Numbered from the stretch's first letter, positions 8,402 through 18,339 are shown. The stretch: DNA of 64,000 nucleotides from Pueribacillus sp041725775 (GCF_041725775.1 NZ_JBEUEL010000005.1:1-64000); one strand, 5' to 3'. Numbers and translations: made by a program. The notes: a model not told the origin generated them from the letters alone.

Positions 8402-9706
8402 TTGTTTAGAATGGTCGATTTAATCGAAAAAAAGCGGGATAATAAAGAACATTCATATGAAGAAATTCAATTTATTATCAATCAGTACATGCAAAATAAG
8501 ATTCCAGATTACCAAATATCTGCATGGGCAATGGCTATTTATTTTAATAGTATGTCAGAGCTTGAATTAACATATTTAACAGAAGCTCTTGTCGCGTCAG
8601 GAGAACAGCTTGATCTATCTGATATTAATGGAATAAAAGTTGATAAGCATAGTACTGGTGGTGTCGGAGATACGACGACATTAATCGTAGCGCCTCTCGT
8701 TGCTTCTTTAGGTGTCCCCGTTGCAAAAATGTCGGGTAGAGGGCTTGGGTATACAGGTGGAACAGTGGATAAATTAAATTCTATTCCAGGATTTAACACA
8801 GACTTGTCAATGTCAAATTTTATACATCTAGTTAATCAACAAAAGCTCGCTATCATCGGTCAAACGAAAAATTTAACCCCTGCTGACAAAAAACTTTATA
8901 GTCTACGAGATGTAACAGCAACGGTTGACTCCATTCCGTTAATAGCTAGTTCAATTATGAGTAAAAAAATTGCAGCTGGAGCAGATTGCCTTATTCTCGA
9001 TGTAAAATTAGGTTCAGGAGCATTTATGAAAACGCTAGATTCCGCTGAAAATCTAGCATCTACTATGGTTAAAATCGGAAAAAATCATAACAAAAAAACA
9101 ATGGCGATCATTTCAAATATGGATGAACCACTCGGATACATGATAGGAAATGCGTTGGAAGTTAAAGAAGCCATTGAAACATTAAAAGGGAACGGCCCAA
9201 AAGATTTAGAGGAATTATCATTAGTTCTTGCAAGTTATATGGTTTATTTTGCAAATAAAGCAACATCAGTTAAACAAGCGCAAGTGATGCTACGTGAAAC
9301 GATTTCATCTGGCAAAGCGATTGAAACGTTTAAAACATTCATTGCGTCACAAGGTGGTAATTCAACTGTAGTTGATAATGTTAGCCTATTGCCAAAAGCA
9401 CGTTATCAAATTCCGGTTTACTCTAAAGAGGAAGGTTTTGTAAGTGCGATTTCTGCCCACCAAATTGGAACGATAGCGATGTTGCTCGGAGCAGGTCGTA
9501 CGACAAAAACATCTGTCATCGATCCCGCGGTCGGAATCGAATTACGAAAAAAAGTTGGTGAGCATGTAAAGAAAAATGAACCACTCGCATTTCTCCACAT
9601 TAATGACAATAAACCATCAAATATCATCTCGCAAGTTGAATCTTCATTTACAATATCCACAGAAAAACAAGAACCAAATCGATTAATCTACAAAACCATA
9701 TTTTAG
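8402..9706 (+). CDS. pdp: Pyrimidine-nucleoside phosphorylase
   Basis: A 434-residue enzyme that phosphorolyses uridine, thymidine and deoxyuridine. The phosphate-binding KHSTGGVGD (82-90), KMSGRGLGYTGGTVDKL and SIMSKKIAAGAD are characteristic of the family. TTG at 8402 is preferred because AGGGGG lies 7 bases upstream and the resulting MFRMVD start resembles the B. subtilis MRMVD start; an in-frame ATG lies at 8411. It closes the deoB-punA-punA-pdp salvage operon, with a 16-base gap to punA and a terminator behind it. Confidence 0.94.
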   Translation: MFRMVDLIEKKRDNKEHSYEEIQFIINQYMQNKIPDYQISAWAMAIYFNSMSELELTYLTEALVASGEQLDLSDINGIKVDKHSTGGVGDTTTLIVAPLVASLGVPVAKMSGRGLGYTGGTVDKLNSIPGFNTDLSMSNFIHLVNQQKLAIIGQTKNLTPADKKLYSLRDVTATVDSIPLIASSIMSKKIAAGADCLILDVKLGSGAFMKTLDSAENLASTMVKIGKNHNKKTMAIISNMDEPLGYMIGNALEVKEAIETLKGNGPKDLEELSLVLASYMVYFANKATSVKQAQVMLRETISSGKAIETFKTFIASQGGNSTVVDNVSLLPKARYQIPVYSKEEGFVSAISAHQIGTIAMLLGAGRTTKTSVIDPAVGIELRKKVGEHVKKNEPLAFLHINDNKPSNIISQVESSFTISTEKQEPNRLIYKTIF

Positions 9707-9740
9707 AAGCTAGCCGAATCCATAACGGCTAGCTTTTTAG
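9707..9740 (+). terminator. Terminator of the nucleoside salvage operon
   Basis: AAGCTAGCCG (9707-9716) pairs with CGGCTAGCTT (9726-9735), followed by a T-rich tract. Confidence 0.88.
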
Positions 9741-9820
9741 TCTTTTTCCTCATTTCACACATATTTCTTTAAAATAATCAAAAACTAATTTTAAGAAACG
9801 AAGAGGGAGACTTAGAACAA

Positions 9821-11404
9821 TTGAAACGTACGTCTAATTACAAAAATCTACTTAAGAAAATGAAAGGAATAAATCAGAAACAACAAAGTGCTGAAAACAT
9901 AACTTCAAATTTAACTGAACCTTCATTTTCAACTGTTCTAACGGAAAATGAAAGAACAATCAAAAGCATACTAGGCTCAGGGCAAGATGTTATGATGAGT
10001 AAATTTAAGATAAAAATCAAGAACGGTGACATGATAGATGTCATGCTTGTAGCGATAGACGGAATCGTTGATGAGAACGCAAAACGGAATAACGTAATTA
10101 AGCCATTAATTTCACAAATCTTTGAAGAAAAACCAAATGATAAACTTGAACAGCTTCAAATGAGACTATCAACAAAAAAAACAATAGGAGTAAAAAATGT
10201 AATAAAAGCTATTGACCACGTATTAAAAGCAAATGTCCTTTTGTTAGTTAATGGATACAAGACAGGATTGTTAATTTCGATAGAAGGTTTTGAAAGACGT
10301 GCGATTGAAGAACCAGATACAGAGAGAGTTGTCCGTGGCGCCAAAGAAGGATTTGTCGAATCTACAGGAGTAAATTTATCTTTACTTCGACGTCGGATTT
10401 CTCACCCATCCTTACGATTTGAAACGATTGAGGTAGGAGAATATTCAAAAACGGGTGTGACCGTTTGCTACATAAAAGACATCGCGAAAGACGAATTAAT
10501 TGAACGGATTAAAACTCGACTTAATCAAATTAAAATCGATGATATCCATGGCTCAGGAGACATAGAACAACTAATTGAAGATCATCCTTATACGATCTTT
10601 CCAACGGTCGGATATACGGAACGACCTGATAAGGCTGCAGCTTTAATGATGGAAGGAAGAATAGTCATATTGGTTGATGGCAATCCTATAAGCTTATTTG
10701 CTCCGTTTTTCTTCGCTGAAAATTTCAAAAGTACTGAAGATTACGGTGCCCGACCGTATTACAGTTCATTTATTCGATTTATTCGTTTTTTTTCTTTTAT
10801 CGTTACAATTACACTGCCATCATTGTATATTTCAGCGCTTAATTTTAACAAAGCATTAATTCCTTCAGATATGATTGTACCCATTATTCAAGCACGTGAA
10901 ACGGTACCCTTTCCACTGGCTATGGAAGTGATTTTGATGATTTTAATGTTCGAGATCGTTCGTGAAGCAGGTGTACGTTTACCACAACAATTCGGTACAG
11001 CTATAAGTATTGTTGGTCCTTTAATCCTTGGAGACGTTTCAGTATCAGCTGGACTCGTTGGAGCACCGACCGTTGTAATTGTCTCCCTCTCTTTTATTGC
11101 TGCTTTTGTTATTACTCCAATAGCAGAAACGGCAGCGTTGCTGCGAATAGGGTTATTTATCGCAAGCAGTTTATTTGGCACATACGGATTGTTTGTTTCG
11201 CTGCTTGGGTTAATTATCCATATGGTGTCATTAACTTCTCTCGGCATACCATATATGTCACCATTTGCACCGTTTTATTTTCGTGATTGGAAAGACTCTA
11301 TTGTAAGATTTCCGACTCGGTTATTAAAATATCGACCGAAAAGCGTGCCACATAAACGTTCAAGAAGAATTATGTCATTACCGAAAACGGGTGATGAACA
11401 ATGA
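9821..11404 (+). CDS. Spore germination receptor subunit A (GerA family)
   Basis: A 527-residue A-subunit of a germinant receptor in the spore inner membrane. A basic N-terminal tail and a soluble region (to about 310) contain EEPDTERVVRGAKEGFVES and the YTERPDKAAALMMEGR stretch typical of GerA and SpoVAF proteins. Then come about five membrane segments and a basic C-terminus (KYRPKSVPHKRSRR). It starts with TTG at 9821. The next gene overlaps its stop by 4 bases (ATGA). The germinant cannot be predicted. Confidence 0.9.
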   Translation: MKRTSNYKNLLKKMKGINQKQQSAENITSNLTEPSFSTVLTENERTIKSILGSGQDVMMSKFKIKIKNGDMIDVMLVAIDGIVDENAKRNNVIKPLISQIFEEKPNDKLEQLQMRLSTKKTIGVKNVIKAIDHVLKANVLLLVNGYKTGLLISIEGFERRAIEEPDTERVVRGAKEGFVESTGVNLSLLRRRISHPSLRFETIEVGEYSKTGVTVCYIKDIAKDELIERIKTRLNQIKIDDIHGSGDIEQLIEDHPYTIFPTVGYTERPDKAAALMMEGRIVILVDGNPISLFAPFFFAENFKSTEDYGARPYYSSFIRFIRFFSFIVTITLPSLYISALNFNKALIPSDMIVPIIQARETVPFPLAMEVILMILMFEIVREAGVRLPQQFGTAISIVGPLILGDVSVSAGLVGAPTVVIVSLSFIAAFVITPIAETAALLRIGLFIASSLFGTYGLFVSLLGLIIHMVSLTSLGIPYMSPFAPFYFRDWKDSIVRFPTRLLKYRPKSVPHKRSRRIMSLPKTGDEQ

Positions 11405-12579
11405 CTCGTAAATGCTTGCTTATCACTTCTGCACTTTTACTTTTAACGGGCTGTTGGAATAACCAAGAGATCGATAATGAAGCACTCGTTCATGGAGTAG
11501 GAATGAATAAATCAGGTGATGAGTTTATATTTAATGTTGAGATAATTAAACCAGGGACCCATTTTGGACAATCCCCCTCAGAAGAACAAGGGGCAGGGGA
11601 GCATATTATTCTTGACATTGAATCTGATTCATTGTTAAACGGTGCGCGTGAATTAATCCGTAAAGCGAAAAGGCGTCTCTACTTTGGACATACCCGTGTT
11701 TGGATTATTGGAGAGAAAATGGCAAAGGAAAATTCTCTTCGGACTTTGGATGTCATTCGCCGTGATCAAATGAACCGAATTAATAGTTATGTATTTATTA
11801 CAAAAAACGATCCGCATGAAATTTTGAACACTCCAACTCTTTACGAGAATCTTTCCGCTATTGAAGTTGTTTCAGCTCTTGAACAAACAAAATTTATTTC
11901 TGAATATACTCCGATCAAGTTATATGAGCTTTTTCGTTTAGCCGAAGGACCATTAAAAAATGCATATGTTCCGATGATTAAAGTGACAGAAGATGCAGGA
12001 CAAATGATTACAGAGTTAGACGGAACCGCTGTCATTAAAAATGAGAAAATGGTCGGTCGATTGACTCCAGATGAATCAATGGGATTAACGTGGCTTTTAA
12101 ACCAAGTTGAAGGTGGAAGTATTACTGTTGGATTAGACAGAAATGAAAAAGTTGCGTTAGAAATTACAAAATCGAAAACGAAGATTGAGCCGCATTTAAA
12201 TGGGGAAAACTTAAATGTTGGTGTTACTGTAAACATTGAAGGGACATTAGGGGACAACATAACTCCACACGATCCAACTGAACATTGGTTTAAAGAAATT
12301 GAAGAGAAAATATCGAATAAGGTAGAACATGATATACGGTCAACTTTAAATAAATTACAAGATGATCTCAAAACGGACATAACCGGTATAGGGATAAAAA
12401 CGTATCGAAAATATCCGAAAGAATGGCAAAACATTCACTCTCAATGGAATGAAGTATTCTCAAATGCTTCGATTTCGCTAAATGTGAACGTTAATTTTGA
12501 CCATCAAGGATTAATTCAGAAAAGCATCAAAAATAGGGAGAAAAAGCCGAATAACGTACCGTTTCCATTTATTAAATAA
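11401..12579 (+). CDS. Germinant receptor subunit C, Ger(x)C lipoprotein
   Basis: A 392-residue lipoprotein of the spore germination receptor. The signal peptide ends in a clear lipobox, LLTGC with Cys18 as the lipidated residue, followed by WNNQEI, typical of GerAC proteins. The remainder carries the Ger(x)C domains, including GVGMNKSGDEFIFNVEI and the C-terminal helix-rich part. It overlaps the A-subunit gene by 4 bases and precedes the permease subunit, giving order A-C-B rather than the classical A-B-C. Confidence 0.9.
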   Translation: MTRKCLLITSALLLLTGCWNNQEIDNEALVHGVGMNKSGDEFIFNVEIIKPGTHFGQSPSEEQGAGEHIILDIESDSLLNGARELIRKAKRRLYFGHTRVWIIGEKMAKENSLRTLDVIRRDQMNRINSYVFITKNDPHEILNTPTLYENLSAIEVVSALEQTKFISEYTPIKLYELFRLAEGPLKNAYVPMIKVTEDAGQMITELDGTAVIKNEKMVGRLTPDESMGLTWLLNQVEGGSITVGLDRNEKVALEITKSKTKIEPHLNGENLNVGVTVNIEGTLGDNITPHDPTEHWFKEIEEKISNKVEHDIRSTLNKLQDDLKTDITGIGIKTYRKYPKEWQNIHSQWNEVFSNASISLNVNVNFDHQGLIQKSIKNREKKPNNVPFPFIK

Positions 12580-12606
12580 ATGTACTATAGAGGAAGGAGA
12601 GATGAC

Positions 12607-13683
12607 ATGTTAACAAAATGGGAAACATTATTTATTATAATTATGACAATTCCAATTATGGGACATGTTATCATCCTTCCGTTAATGATTGATGTTACAG
12701 GCAGAGATTCGTGGATTTCAGTTCTTTTATCTCTTCCCGCTGCATTTGCATTTGCATATGCGATTTACAAATTGAGACTAAATTATCCGAAGCAATCAGC
12801 AAGTGAAATCGCTTTGAACATTTTAGGCAAATCAATTGGGAAAATTTTTGTTATGCTTTTTATCGTTTATTTTTTATTTTTAACAGTACTATCGCTTTCA
12901 GCGTTAGTTGATCTCATTTACATCGTTTTTTTGCCTGAAACACCACGTATCGCACTTATCATCTGGTTTATGCTCTTTTTTATTTATGCAGCTATAAAAG
13001 GTATTAAAAGAATTGCACTTACCGCAGGTGTTCTCACGTTTATTAGCCTGATTACTGGCCATACCGTTACACTAATGGATTCAGCAAAAAAAGATTGGGG
13101 AGAGCTCACGCCAATACTAGAGTTCGGTTGGAGCCCTGTGTTTTTGGGTACGCTAATTCTTATCAGTATATGGGTTGAATTATTCATCCTCTTATTTATT
13201 CCGCTCAAAAATATTAAAGAAAAACGAACATTTTTAATTTGGAGCATTGCTATTTTGTTAAATGCGCTTACGATGAATTCGACAACGACCGGAGTCATCA
13301 CAATTTTTGGACTTGAACAAGCAGATAATTTTCTATATCCAGCAACAGAGATTGTAAGAATCATTCAATTAGGTTTTATTGACCGATTTGATACATATGC
13401 CATGATCTTAATGACATTCGGTACATATATACGATGCAGTCTTTTTTTTCGATTTACATATGATCTTGGTGTAGCACCATTTGTTTCAAAATGGGTGAAA
13501 CGAATAGTGGGAGCCATTTTAATTTTAATCGTATTTTTTGGAACCCTTTACATTTCTAAAGAACACTATCGTCTCGAAGAAACGGTTAACGTTTACACTT
13601 ATTTAATTCTTCTCTATCCAGTTCCATTTCTATTGCTATTCATTTCGTGGATAAAACAAAAAGCACATCGTAATCAAAACTAA
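12607..13683 (+). CDS. Germinant receptor subunit B, spore permease family
   Basis: A 358-residue integral membrane protein with about ten hydrophobic segments, belonging to the APC-like GerB spore permease family; it forms the germinant-binding transmembrane subunit. An in-frame ATG at 12580 touches the previous stop, but AGGAAGGAGAG directly before the ATG at 12607 decides the start (MLTKWETLF). It ends 13 bases before a glutamate-synthase-like gene on the same strand, so that gene is probably part of the operon. Confidence 0.88.
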   Translation: MLTKWETLFIIIMTIPIMGHVIILPLMIDVTGRDSWISVLLSLPAAFAFAYAIYKLRLNYPKQSASEIALNILGKSIGKIFVMLFIVYFLFLTVLSLSALVDLIYIVFLPETPRIALIIWFMLFFIYAAIKGIKRIALTAGVLTFISLITGHTVTLMDSAKKDWGELTPILEFGWSPVFLGTLILISIWVELFILLFIPLKNIKEKRTFLIWSIAILLNALTMNSTTTGVITIFGLEQADNFLYPATEIVRIIQLGFIDRFDTYAMILMTFGTYIRCSLFFRFTYDLGVAPFVSKWVKRIVGAILILIVFFGTLYISKEHYRLEETVNVYTYLILLYPVPFLLLFISWIKQKAHRNQN

Positions 13684-13696
13684 AGGTGGAATAAAA

Positions 13697-15073
13697 GTGC
13701 TGACAATCTTACTAATCGCTTTTACACCGTTTATCGTTACATTGTTATTACTTATAGTTAGTTGGAAGTGGGTAACGAAGCAATTATTTGTTTCAATGAT
13801 GAAAATTTTGTTTAGTGATGACTATGAGGAAAACTTGTTTGAAACTATCCCAAATATTATTCGGTTTGGCGTCGTAAAGTTCGTAGAAAACCAACTTCGT
13901 GCAGAACATGGTAAATTACTCTTTCGTTCAATTGGATCCTCAAAACAATGGCCAGGCTTGGACAATATTACTTTTATACCCGCACAAACAACGCCTTTCC
14001 CCATTGATAAGGATGAACAAGTTGACTTATCAACAAAAATTGGTCCGAAAGCGAAAAAACCAATGCATATTGAAATCCCAATTATGATCGGTGCGATGGC
14101 ATATGGATTAGCTCTAAGTAAAAAAGCAAAACTATCAATGGCTCATTCGTCTGCCAAGCTAAAAACAGCTGTTAACTTAGGTGAGGGTGGACTTTTATTA
14201 GAAGAAAAAGAGGCGACGTATAAATATATTTTACAATTTTCAAAAACATCATGGGGAAAAGATGAATCTTTCATTCGCGATGCTGATATGATCGAAATTA
14301 AACTAGGTCAAGGCGGATTAGCGGGCTTAGGCGATCGAATTCCAGCCTCAGCGATTCCAAACGATGTAAAAAAAATAATTGGAATCCAAAATAATGAAGA
14401 TGCTGTCATTCATGAACATTTTTTTGAAAATCAAACTCTTTTTGATTTGAAAGAGTTAACATCCTCTCTTCGTGAGGCTACGAATGGCGTTCCAATTGGT
14501 TATAAAATTGCTGCAGGTGGAAAAATCGAAGAAGATTTGGAGAGATTAATTGAAATAGGTTCTGATTTTATAGTCATTGACGGTGGGCAAGGTGGAACAC
14601 ATGGAGCTCCTCCGATCTTACAAGACGATTTTGGCATTCCAACCCTTCATGCCATTGTAAGAGCTGATGCATATTTACGAGAAAGAAAACTTAAAGAAGA
14701 CATAAGTCTCATTGTATCAGGAGGTTTATACGTACCCGGAGATTTTTTAAAAGTGTTAGCACTTGGTGCCGATGCTATTTATATTGGTTCATCGATGGTA
14801 TATGCAATCAATCATAATCAATTTTTAAAAGCTTTACCTTGGGAGCCACCATCGCAAACAATATGGAGTACAGGTTCAAAACAAAATGAATTTAACATTG
14901 AAGAAGGAAGTACATATGGATTTAACTATTTAAATTCATGTATTGAAGAGATGAAAGTAGGGTTACGTGCAATGGGGAAAACATCATTAAAACAACTAAC
15001 AGCAAATGATTTAGTCTCGTATGATGAAACGACTGCAAAAATGGCGAAAATTGCGTATTCGTTCAAGAAGTGA
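13697..15073 (+). CDS. Membrane-anchored FMN-binding glutamate synthase family protein
   Basis: A 458-residue protein with an N-terminal membrane segment (LTILLIAFTPFIVTLLLLIV) followed by the TIM-barrel of the glutamate synthase central/FMN region: MIGAMAYG, LGQGGLAGLGD, VIDGGQGGTHGAPP, LIVSGGLY and LGADAIYIGSSM. There is no amidotransferase domain, and the cysteine cluster that binds 3Fe-4S in true glutamate synthase is not visible (one Cys near the C-terminus). B. subtilis YerD is a comparable protein of unclear role. GTG start after AAAGGTGG. Its closeness to the ger genes suggests co-expression in sporulation; the reaction is not established. Confidence 0.82.
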   Translation: MLTILLIAFTPFIVTLLLLIVSWKWVTKQLFVSMMKILFSDDYEENLFETIPNIIRFGVVKFVENQLRAEHGKLLFRSIGSSKQWPGLDNITFIPAQTTPFPIDKDEQVDLSTKIGPKAKKPMHIEIPIMIGAMAYGLALSKKAKLSMAHSSAKLKTAVNLGEGGLLLEEKEATYKYILQFSKTSWGKDESFIRDADMIEIKLGQGGLAGLGDRIPASAIPNDVKKIIGIQNNEDAVIHEHFFENQTLFDLKELTSSLREATNGVPIGYKIAAGGKIEEDLERLIEIGSDFIVIDGGQGGTHGAPPILQDDFGIPTLHAIVRADAYLRERKLKEDISLIVSGGLYVPGDFLKVLALGADAIYIGSSMVYAINHNQFLKALPWEPPSQTIWSTGSKQNEFNIEEGSTYGFNYLNSCIEEMKVGLRAMGKTSLKQLTANDLVSYDETTAKMAKIAYSFKK

Positions 15074-15087
15074 ATATCTATAAGTAA

Positions 15088-15116
15088 AGCCGACTTTTAT
15101 AAAGTCGGCTATTTTT
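15088..15116 (+). terminator. Terminator after the ger/glutamate-synthase-like operon
   Basis: AGCCGACTTT (15088-15097) pairs perfectly with AAAGTCGGCT (15101-15110) and is followed by ATTTTT. Confidence 0.9.
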
Positions 15117-15344
15117 GACAGAAAATGAATAGTCTGAAAAATATTGGAAATAATGAGCGTATAAAGTAAGACTCATCAACAGAACAGCATCGAATGACAT
15201 ACGATGAGCATTTCTATTAACGTAGCTAATCGGTAGCAACACTTATATCTGTCTTCCGCCAACTAATTGCAATTCATCTATATCTTGAAATGGGGATTCA
15301 AGACGGTGAGCACGTGAAAAATTGTTAAATATGGAGGGGTTTTT

Positions 15345-16499
15345 TTGAAAAAACTACTTATTGCTTTAAGCGCAATCACGCTTACATTATTTTGGTTTTC
15401 ATCATTAGCATTTGCAAAAAGCGTAGATTTAAAAATTGAATCACCTTCAGCCATTTTAATGGAGAGAGACACAGGAAAAATTTTATATAACAAAGAGAGT
15501 GATAAACAACTTCCACCCGCTAGCATGACAAAAATAATGACGATGATTTTAATCATGGAGCAAATTGATAAAGGGACATTAACATTAAATGAAAAAGTTC
15601 GTGCGAGCGAAAGAGCATCGTCAATGGGTGGTTCGCAAATTTTTCTTGAAGAAGGAGAGGAAATGACTGTTGAGGAGTTATTGAAAGCTGTTGCAATTGC
15701 CTCTGCAAATGATGCATCGGTTGCGCTAGCTGAGCATATTGCAGGAACAGAAGAAGAATTTGTAAAACGAATGAATGATAAAGTGAATGATCTCGGCTTA
15801 AAAAATACACATTTTACTAATTCGACAGGTCTTCCTGCGAAAAATCACTATTCTTCAGCTTATGATATGGCGATGATGGCAAAAGAACTTTTAAAGTACG
15901 AAGAAATTACGAACTATACAAGCATTTATGAAGATTATTTACGAGAAAATACTGACAAAAAATTTTGGCTCGTTAATACGAATCGGTTAGTGAAATTTTA
16001 TGATGGGGTTGATGGATTAAAAACAGGCTTTACGAATGAAGCAAAATATTGTTTAACCGCTACAGCGAAAAAAAACAATCTCCGTATGATCTCAGTCGTT
16101 ATGGGAGCGCAAAATACGAAAGAACGCAACCGTGATATTACAAAAATGTTTGATTATGCTTTTAGCCAATTCGAAATCGACAATCTATATGCACGCGGTG
16201 AAATGATAGAAGAACTGAAAATTAGTAAAGGATCAAAAAGAAAAGTGAAAGTAATTACAGATGATGTCGTTTCCATACTTCATGAAAAAGGTGAAGACAT
16301 TGATAATATAACTGAATCTGTCAAGCTAAAAAAAGATTTAAAAGCACCGATTAAAAAAGGCGAACCGATCGGTACGCTAATTTTAAAGAAAAATGGGGAC
16401 GTGCTATCAGAAACTACATTAGTATCAGCAGATGATATCGTCAAAGCATCATGGTGGATGTTATTTAAACGTACACTTCAACAATTAACGTTTCGGTAA
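15345..16499 (+). CDS. dacF: D-alanyl-D-alanine carboxypeptidase DacF
   Basis: A 384-residue low-molecular-weight penicillin-binding protein that trims the D-Ala stem end, acting in the forespore to limit cortex crosslinking. A cleavable signal peptide (about 1-24, ending AFA) is followed by the three active-site motifs: Ser60-Met-Thr-Lys63, SAN (120-122) and KTG (226-228), with a C-terminal amphipathic membrane-binding helix (WWMLFKRTLQQL). TTG at 15345 follows GGAGGGG. It precedes spoIIAA as in B. subtilis, which supports the DacF assignment over other carboxypeptidases. Confidence 0.93.
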   Translation: MKKLLIALSAITLTLFWFSSLAFAKSVDLKIESPSAILMERDTGKILYNKESDKQLPPASMTKIMTMILIMEQIDKGTLTLNEKVRASERASSMGGSQIFLEEGEEMTVEELLKAVAIASANDASVALAEHIAGTEEEFVKRMNDKVNDLGLKNTHFTNSTGLPAKNHYSSAYDMAMMAKELLKYEEITNYTSIYEDYLRENTDKKFWLVNTNRLVKFYDGVDGLKTGFTNEAKYCLTATAKKNNLRMISVVMGAQNTKERNRDITKMFDYAFSQFEIDNLYARGEMIEELKISKGSKRKVKVITDDVVSILHEKGEDIDNITESVKLKKDLKAPIKKGEPIGTLILKKNGDVLSETTLVSADDIVKASWWMLFKRTLQQLTFR

Positions 16500-16614
16500 A
16501 CAGGACTTATTAAATTTTCAAACGCCTGTTTAAACGATAAGAAAATATGTTCTCATTGACATGTGATAAACTTGTGCCGAATTCAATCGTTTTTCCACTA
16601 GTTTTGTTATGTAG

Positions 16615-16642
16615 AAGGAATTTTCTATTAAAAGTAGAAAGA
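16615..16642 (+). promoter_or_regulatory. Candidate sigma-H promoter of the spoIIA operon
   Basis: AAGGAATTT (16615-16623) and GTAGAAAGA (16634-16642) fit the sigma-H pattern (AGGAWWT, then about 11-12 bases, then RnnGAAT-like). This is the expected control of spoIIA in Bacillus. Confidence 0.5.
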
Positions 16643-16676
16643 CTCACTAGACGATTGCACAAGGAGGAATCGAAAA

Positions 16677-17027
16677 GTGAGTCTAAACATCAAATTGGAA
16701 AGAAAACAAACTGTATTGCTCGTTCGATTGGAAGGTGAACTCGATCACCACACATCTGAAGAATTACGTAACAAAGTTGAATATGAATTAGAAGAAAATG
16801 GTGTTCAACATATTATTTTAAATTTAGAAGCTCTTTCTTTTATGGATAGTTCAGGAATTGGAGTCATTTTAGGCAGATATAAACAAGTGAAAGAAAGACA
16901 AGGTGAAATCATCGTTTGCTCCATATCCCCGCAAGTAAAACGTTTGTTTGATATGAGTGGCTTATTTAAAGTGATTCGATTAGAGGAAAATGAAACAAAT
17001 GCATTACAAACGTTGGGGGTGGCGTAA
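16677..17027 (+). CDS. spoIIAA: Anti-sigma F factor antagonist SpoIIAA
   Basis: A 116-residue STAS-domain protein. When unphosphorylated it binds SpoIIAB and frees sigma F in the forespore. The phosphorylation site is Ser58 in FMDSSGIGVILGRYK, the same number as in B. subtilis. GTG start at 16677 follows AAGGAGG. A 3-base gap to spoIIAB shows tight operon structure. Confidence 0.97.
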   Translation: MSLNIKLERKQTVLLVRLEGELDHHTSEELRNKVEYELEENGVQHIILNLEALSFMDSSGIGVILGRYKQVKERQGEIIVCSISPQVKRLFDMSGLFKVIRLEENETNALQTLGVA

Positions 17028-17030
17028 ACA

Positions 17031-17471
17031 ATGAATAAAATGAAGCTTCAGTTTTCTGCTTTAAGTCAAAATGAATCTTTTGCAAGAGTGACAGTCGCTG
17101 CATTCATTACTCAATTAGATCCTACGATGGACGAAATGACAGAAATTAAAACGGTCGTTTCTGAAGCGGTAACAAATGCGATAATCCACGGTTACGAGAA
17201 CGATGAAAATGGTGAAGTTTACATTGAAGTAACGCTCGAAAAAGATGATACGGTACATATTACTATAAAAGATGAAGGCGTAGGAATTAAAAATCTTTCC
17301 GAAGCACGGCAACCACTATACACTTCTAAACCCGAATTAGAACGTTCCGGTATGGGATTTACAATTATGGAAAACTTTATGGATGTTGTCGACATTGAAA
17401 CGGATGTCAATAAAGGTACGACGATCCGCCTTACGAAATATTTATCAAAAAACAAAGCGCTATTTAATTAA
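17031..17471 (+). CDS. spoIIAB: Anti-sigma F factor/serine kinase SpoIIAB
   Basis: A 146-residue GHKL-type ATPase that holds sigma F and phosphorylates SpoIIAA. The N-box has Glu45 and Asn49 (SEAVTNAIIHGY), followed by the ATP-binding DEGVGI and the glycine-rich SGMGFTIME. It lies between spoIIAA and sigF in the canonical three-gene order. Confidence 0.97.
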   Translation: MNKMKLQFSALSQNESFARVTVAAFITQLDPTMDEMTEIKTVVSEAVTNAIIHGYENDENGEVYIEVTLEKDDTVHITIKDEGVGIKNLSEARQPLYTSKPELERSGMGFTIMENFMDVVDIETDVNKGTTIRLTKYLSKNKALFN

Positions 17472-17483
17472 GGAGTACGACTT

Positions 17484-18245
17484 ATGGATGTCGAAGTGAA
17501 AAAGGATTTTCAAGAATCGTACTTAACAGACAGTGAAATTAAAGACTTAATTAAGAGAAGTCAAGACGGTGACACATCTGCACGAGACATTATCGTCCAA
17601 AAAAATATGCGTCTCGTTTGGTCAGTTGTTCAACGGTTTTTAAATCGTGGCTATGAACCTGATGATCTTTTTCAAATCGGATCAATTGGGTTATTAAAAT
17701 CTGTAGATAAATTTGATCTTTCATACGATGTAAAATTTTCTACATATGCTGTTCCGATGATTATCGGTGAAATTCAACGTTTCATTCGTGATGATGGAAC
17801 AGTGAAAGTGAGTCGCTCTTTAAAAGAAACTGGAAACAAAATTCGACGTGCAAGAGATGAACTGTCGAAACAAAAAGGTCGTGTACCAACAGTTCATGAA
17901 ATTGCTAATTACTTAGAAATTTCGCCTGAGGAAGTTACGTTAGCGCAAGAAGCATCACGTTCTCCAGCATCGATTCATGAAACCGTATATGAAAATGACG
18001 GTGACCCGATCACGTTACTTGATCAAATCGTCGATCATACGACAGATGCAAAATGGTTTGACAAAATTGCATTGCGCGAAGCGATTGAACATCTAGAAGA
18101 GCGAGAACAGCTTATTGTCTACTTACGTTATTATAAAGACCAAACACAATCTGAAGTAGCAGAAAGACTTGGTATTTCCCAAGTCCAAGTTTCAAGACTT
18201 GAAAAGAAAATTTTAGTTGAAATTCGCAATCAGATGGGAGACTGA
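17484..18245 (+). CDS. sigF: RNA polymerase sigma factor SigF
   Basis: The 253-residue first forespore-specific sigma factor. Region 2 (YEPDDLFQIGSIGLLKSVDKFD, KFSTYAVPMIIGEIQRFIRDD) recognises the -10 element, and region 4 (LYxRYYKDQTQSEVAERLGISQVQVSRLEKK pattern near the C-terminus) the -35. It is the last gene of spoIIA, with a terminator overlapping its 3' end. Confidence 0.97.
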   Translation: MDVEVKKDFQESYLTDSEIKDLIKRSQDGDTSARDIIVQKNMRLVWSVVQRFLNRGYEPDDLFQIGSIGLLKSVDKFDLSYDVKFSTYAVPMIIGEIQRFIRDDGTVKVSRSLKETGNKIRRARDELSKQKGRVPTVHEIANYLEISPEEVTLAQEASRSPASIHETVYENDGDPITLLDQIVDHTTDAKWFDKIALREAIEHLEEREQLIVYLRYYKDQTQSEVAERLGISQVQVSRLEKKILVEIRNQMGD

Positions 18246-18261
18246 CTCTCATCTGATTTTT
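18231..18261 (+). terminator. Terminator of the spoIIA operon
   Basis: CAGATGGGAG (18231-18240) pairs with CTCTCATCTG (18246-18255) with one G-U pair, then ATTTTT. It overlaps the last codons of sigF. Confidence 0.85.
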
Positions 18262-18339
18262 AACGTTGAGCGAGCTTCCATAGCAATGATTTATTCAGCT
18301 TCAGATAATATTTTCCAATAATTCCCATCCCCTTTTTAA

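Noticed and set aside
11841..12434. 197-codon minus-strand frame inside the Ger(x)C gene
   Set aside because: Lies entirely within a well-supported lipoprotein gene, lacks a ribosome binding site and resembles no known protein.
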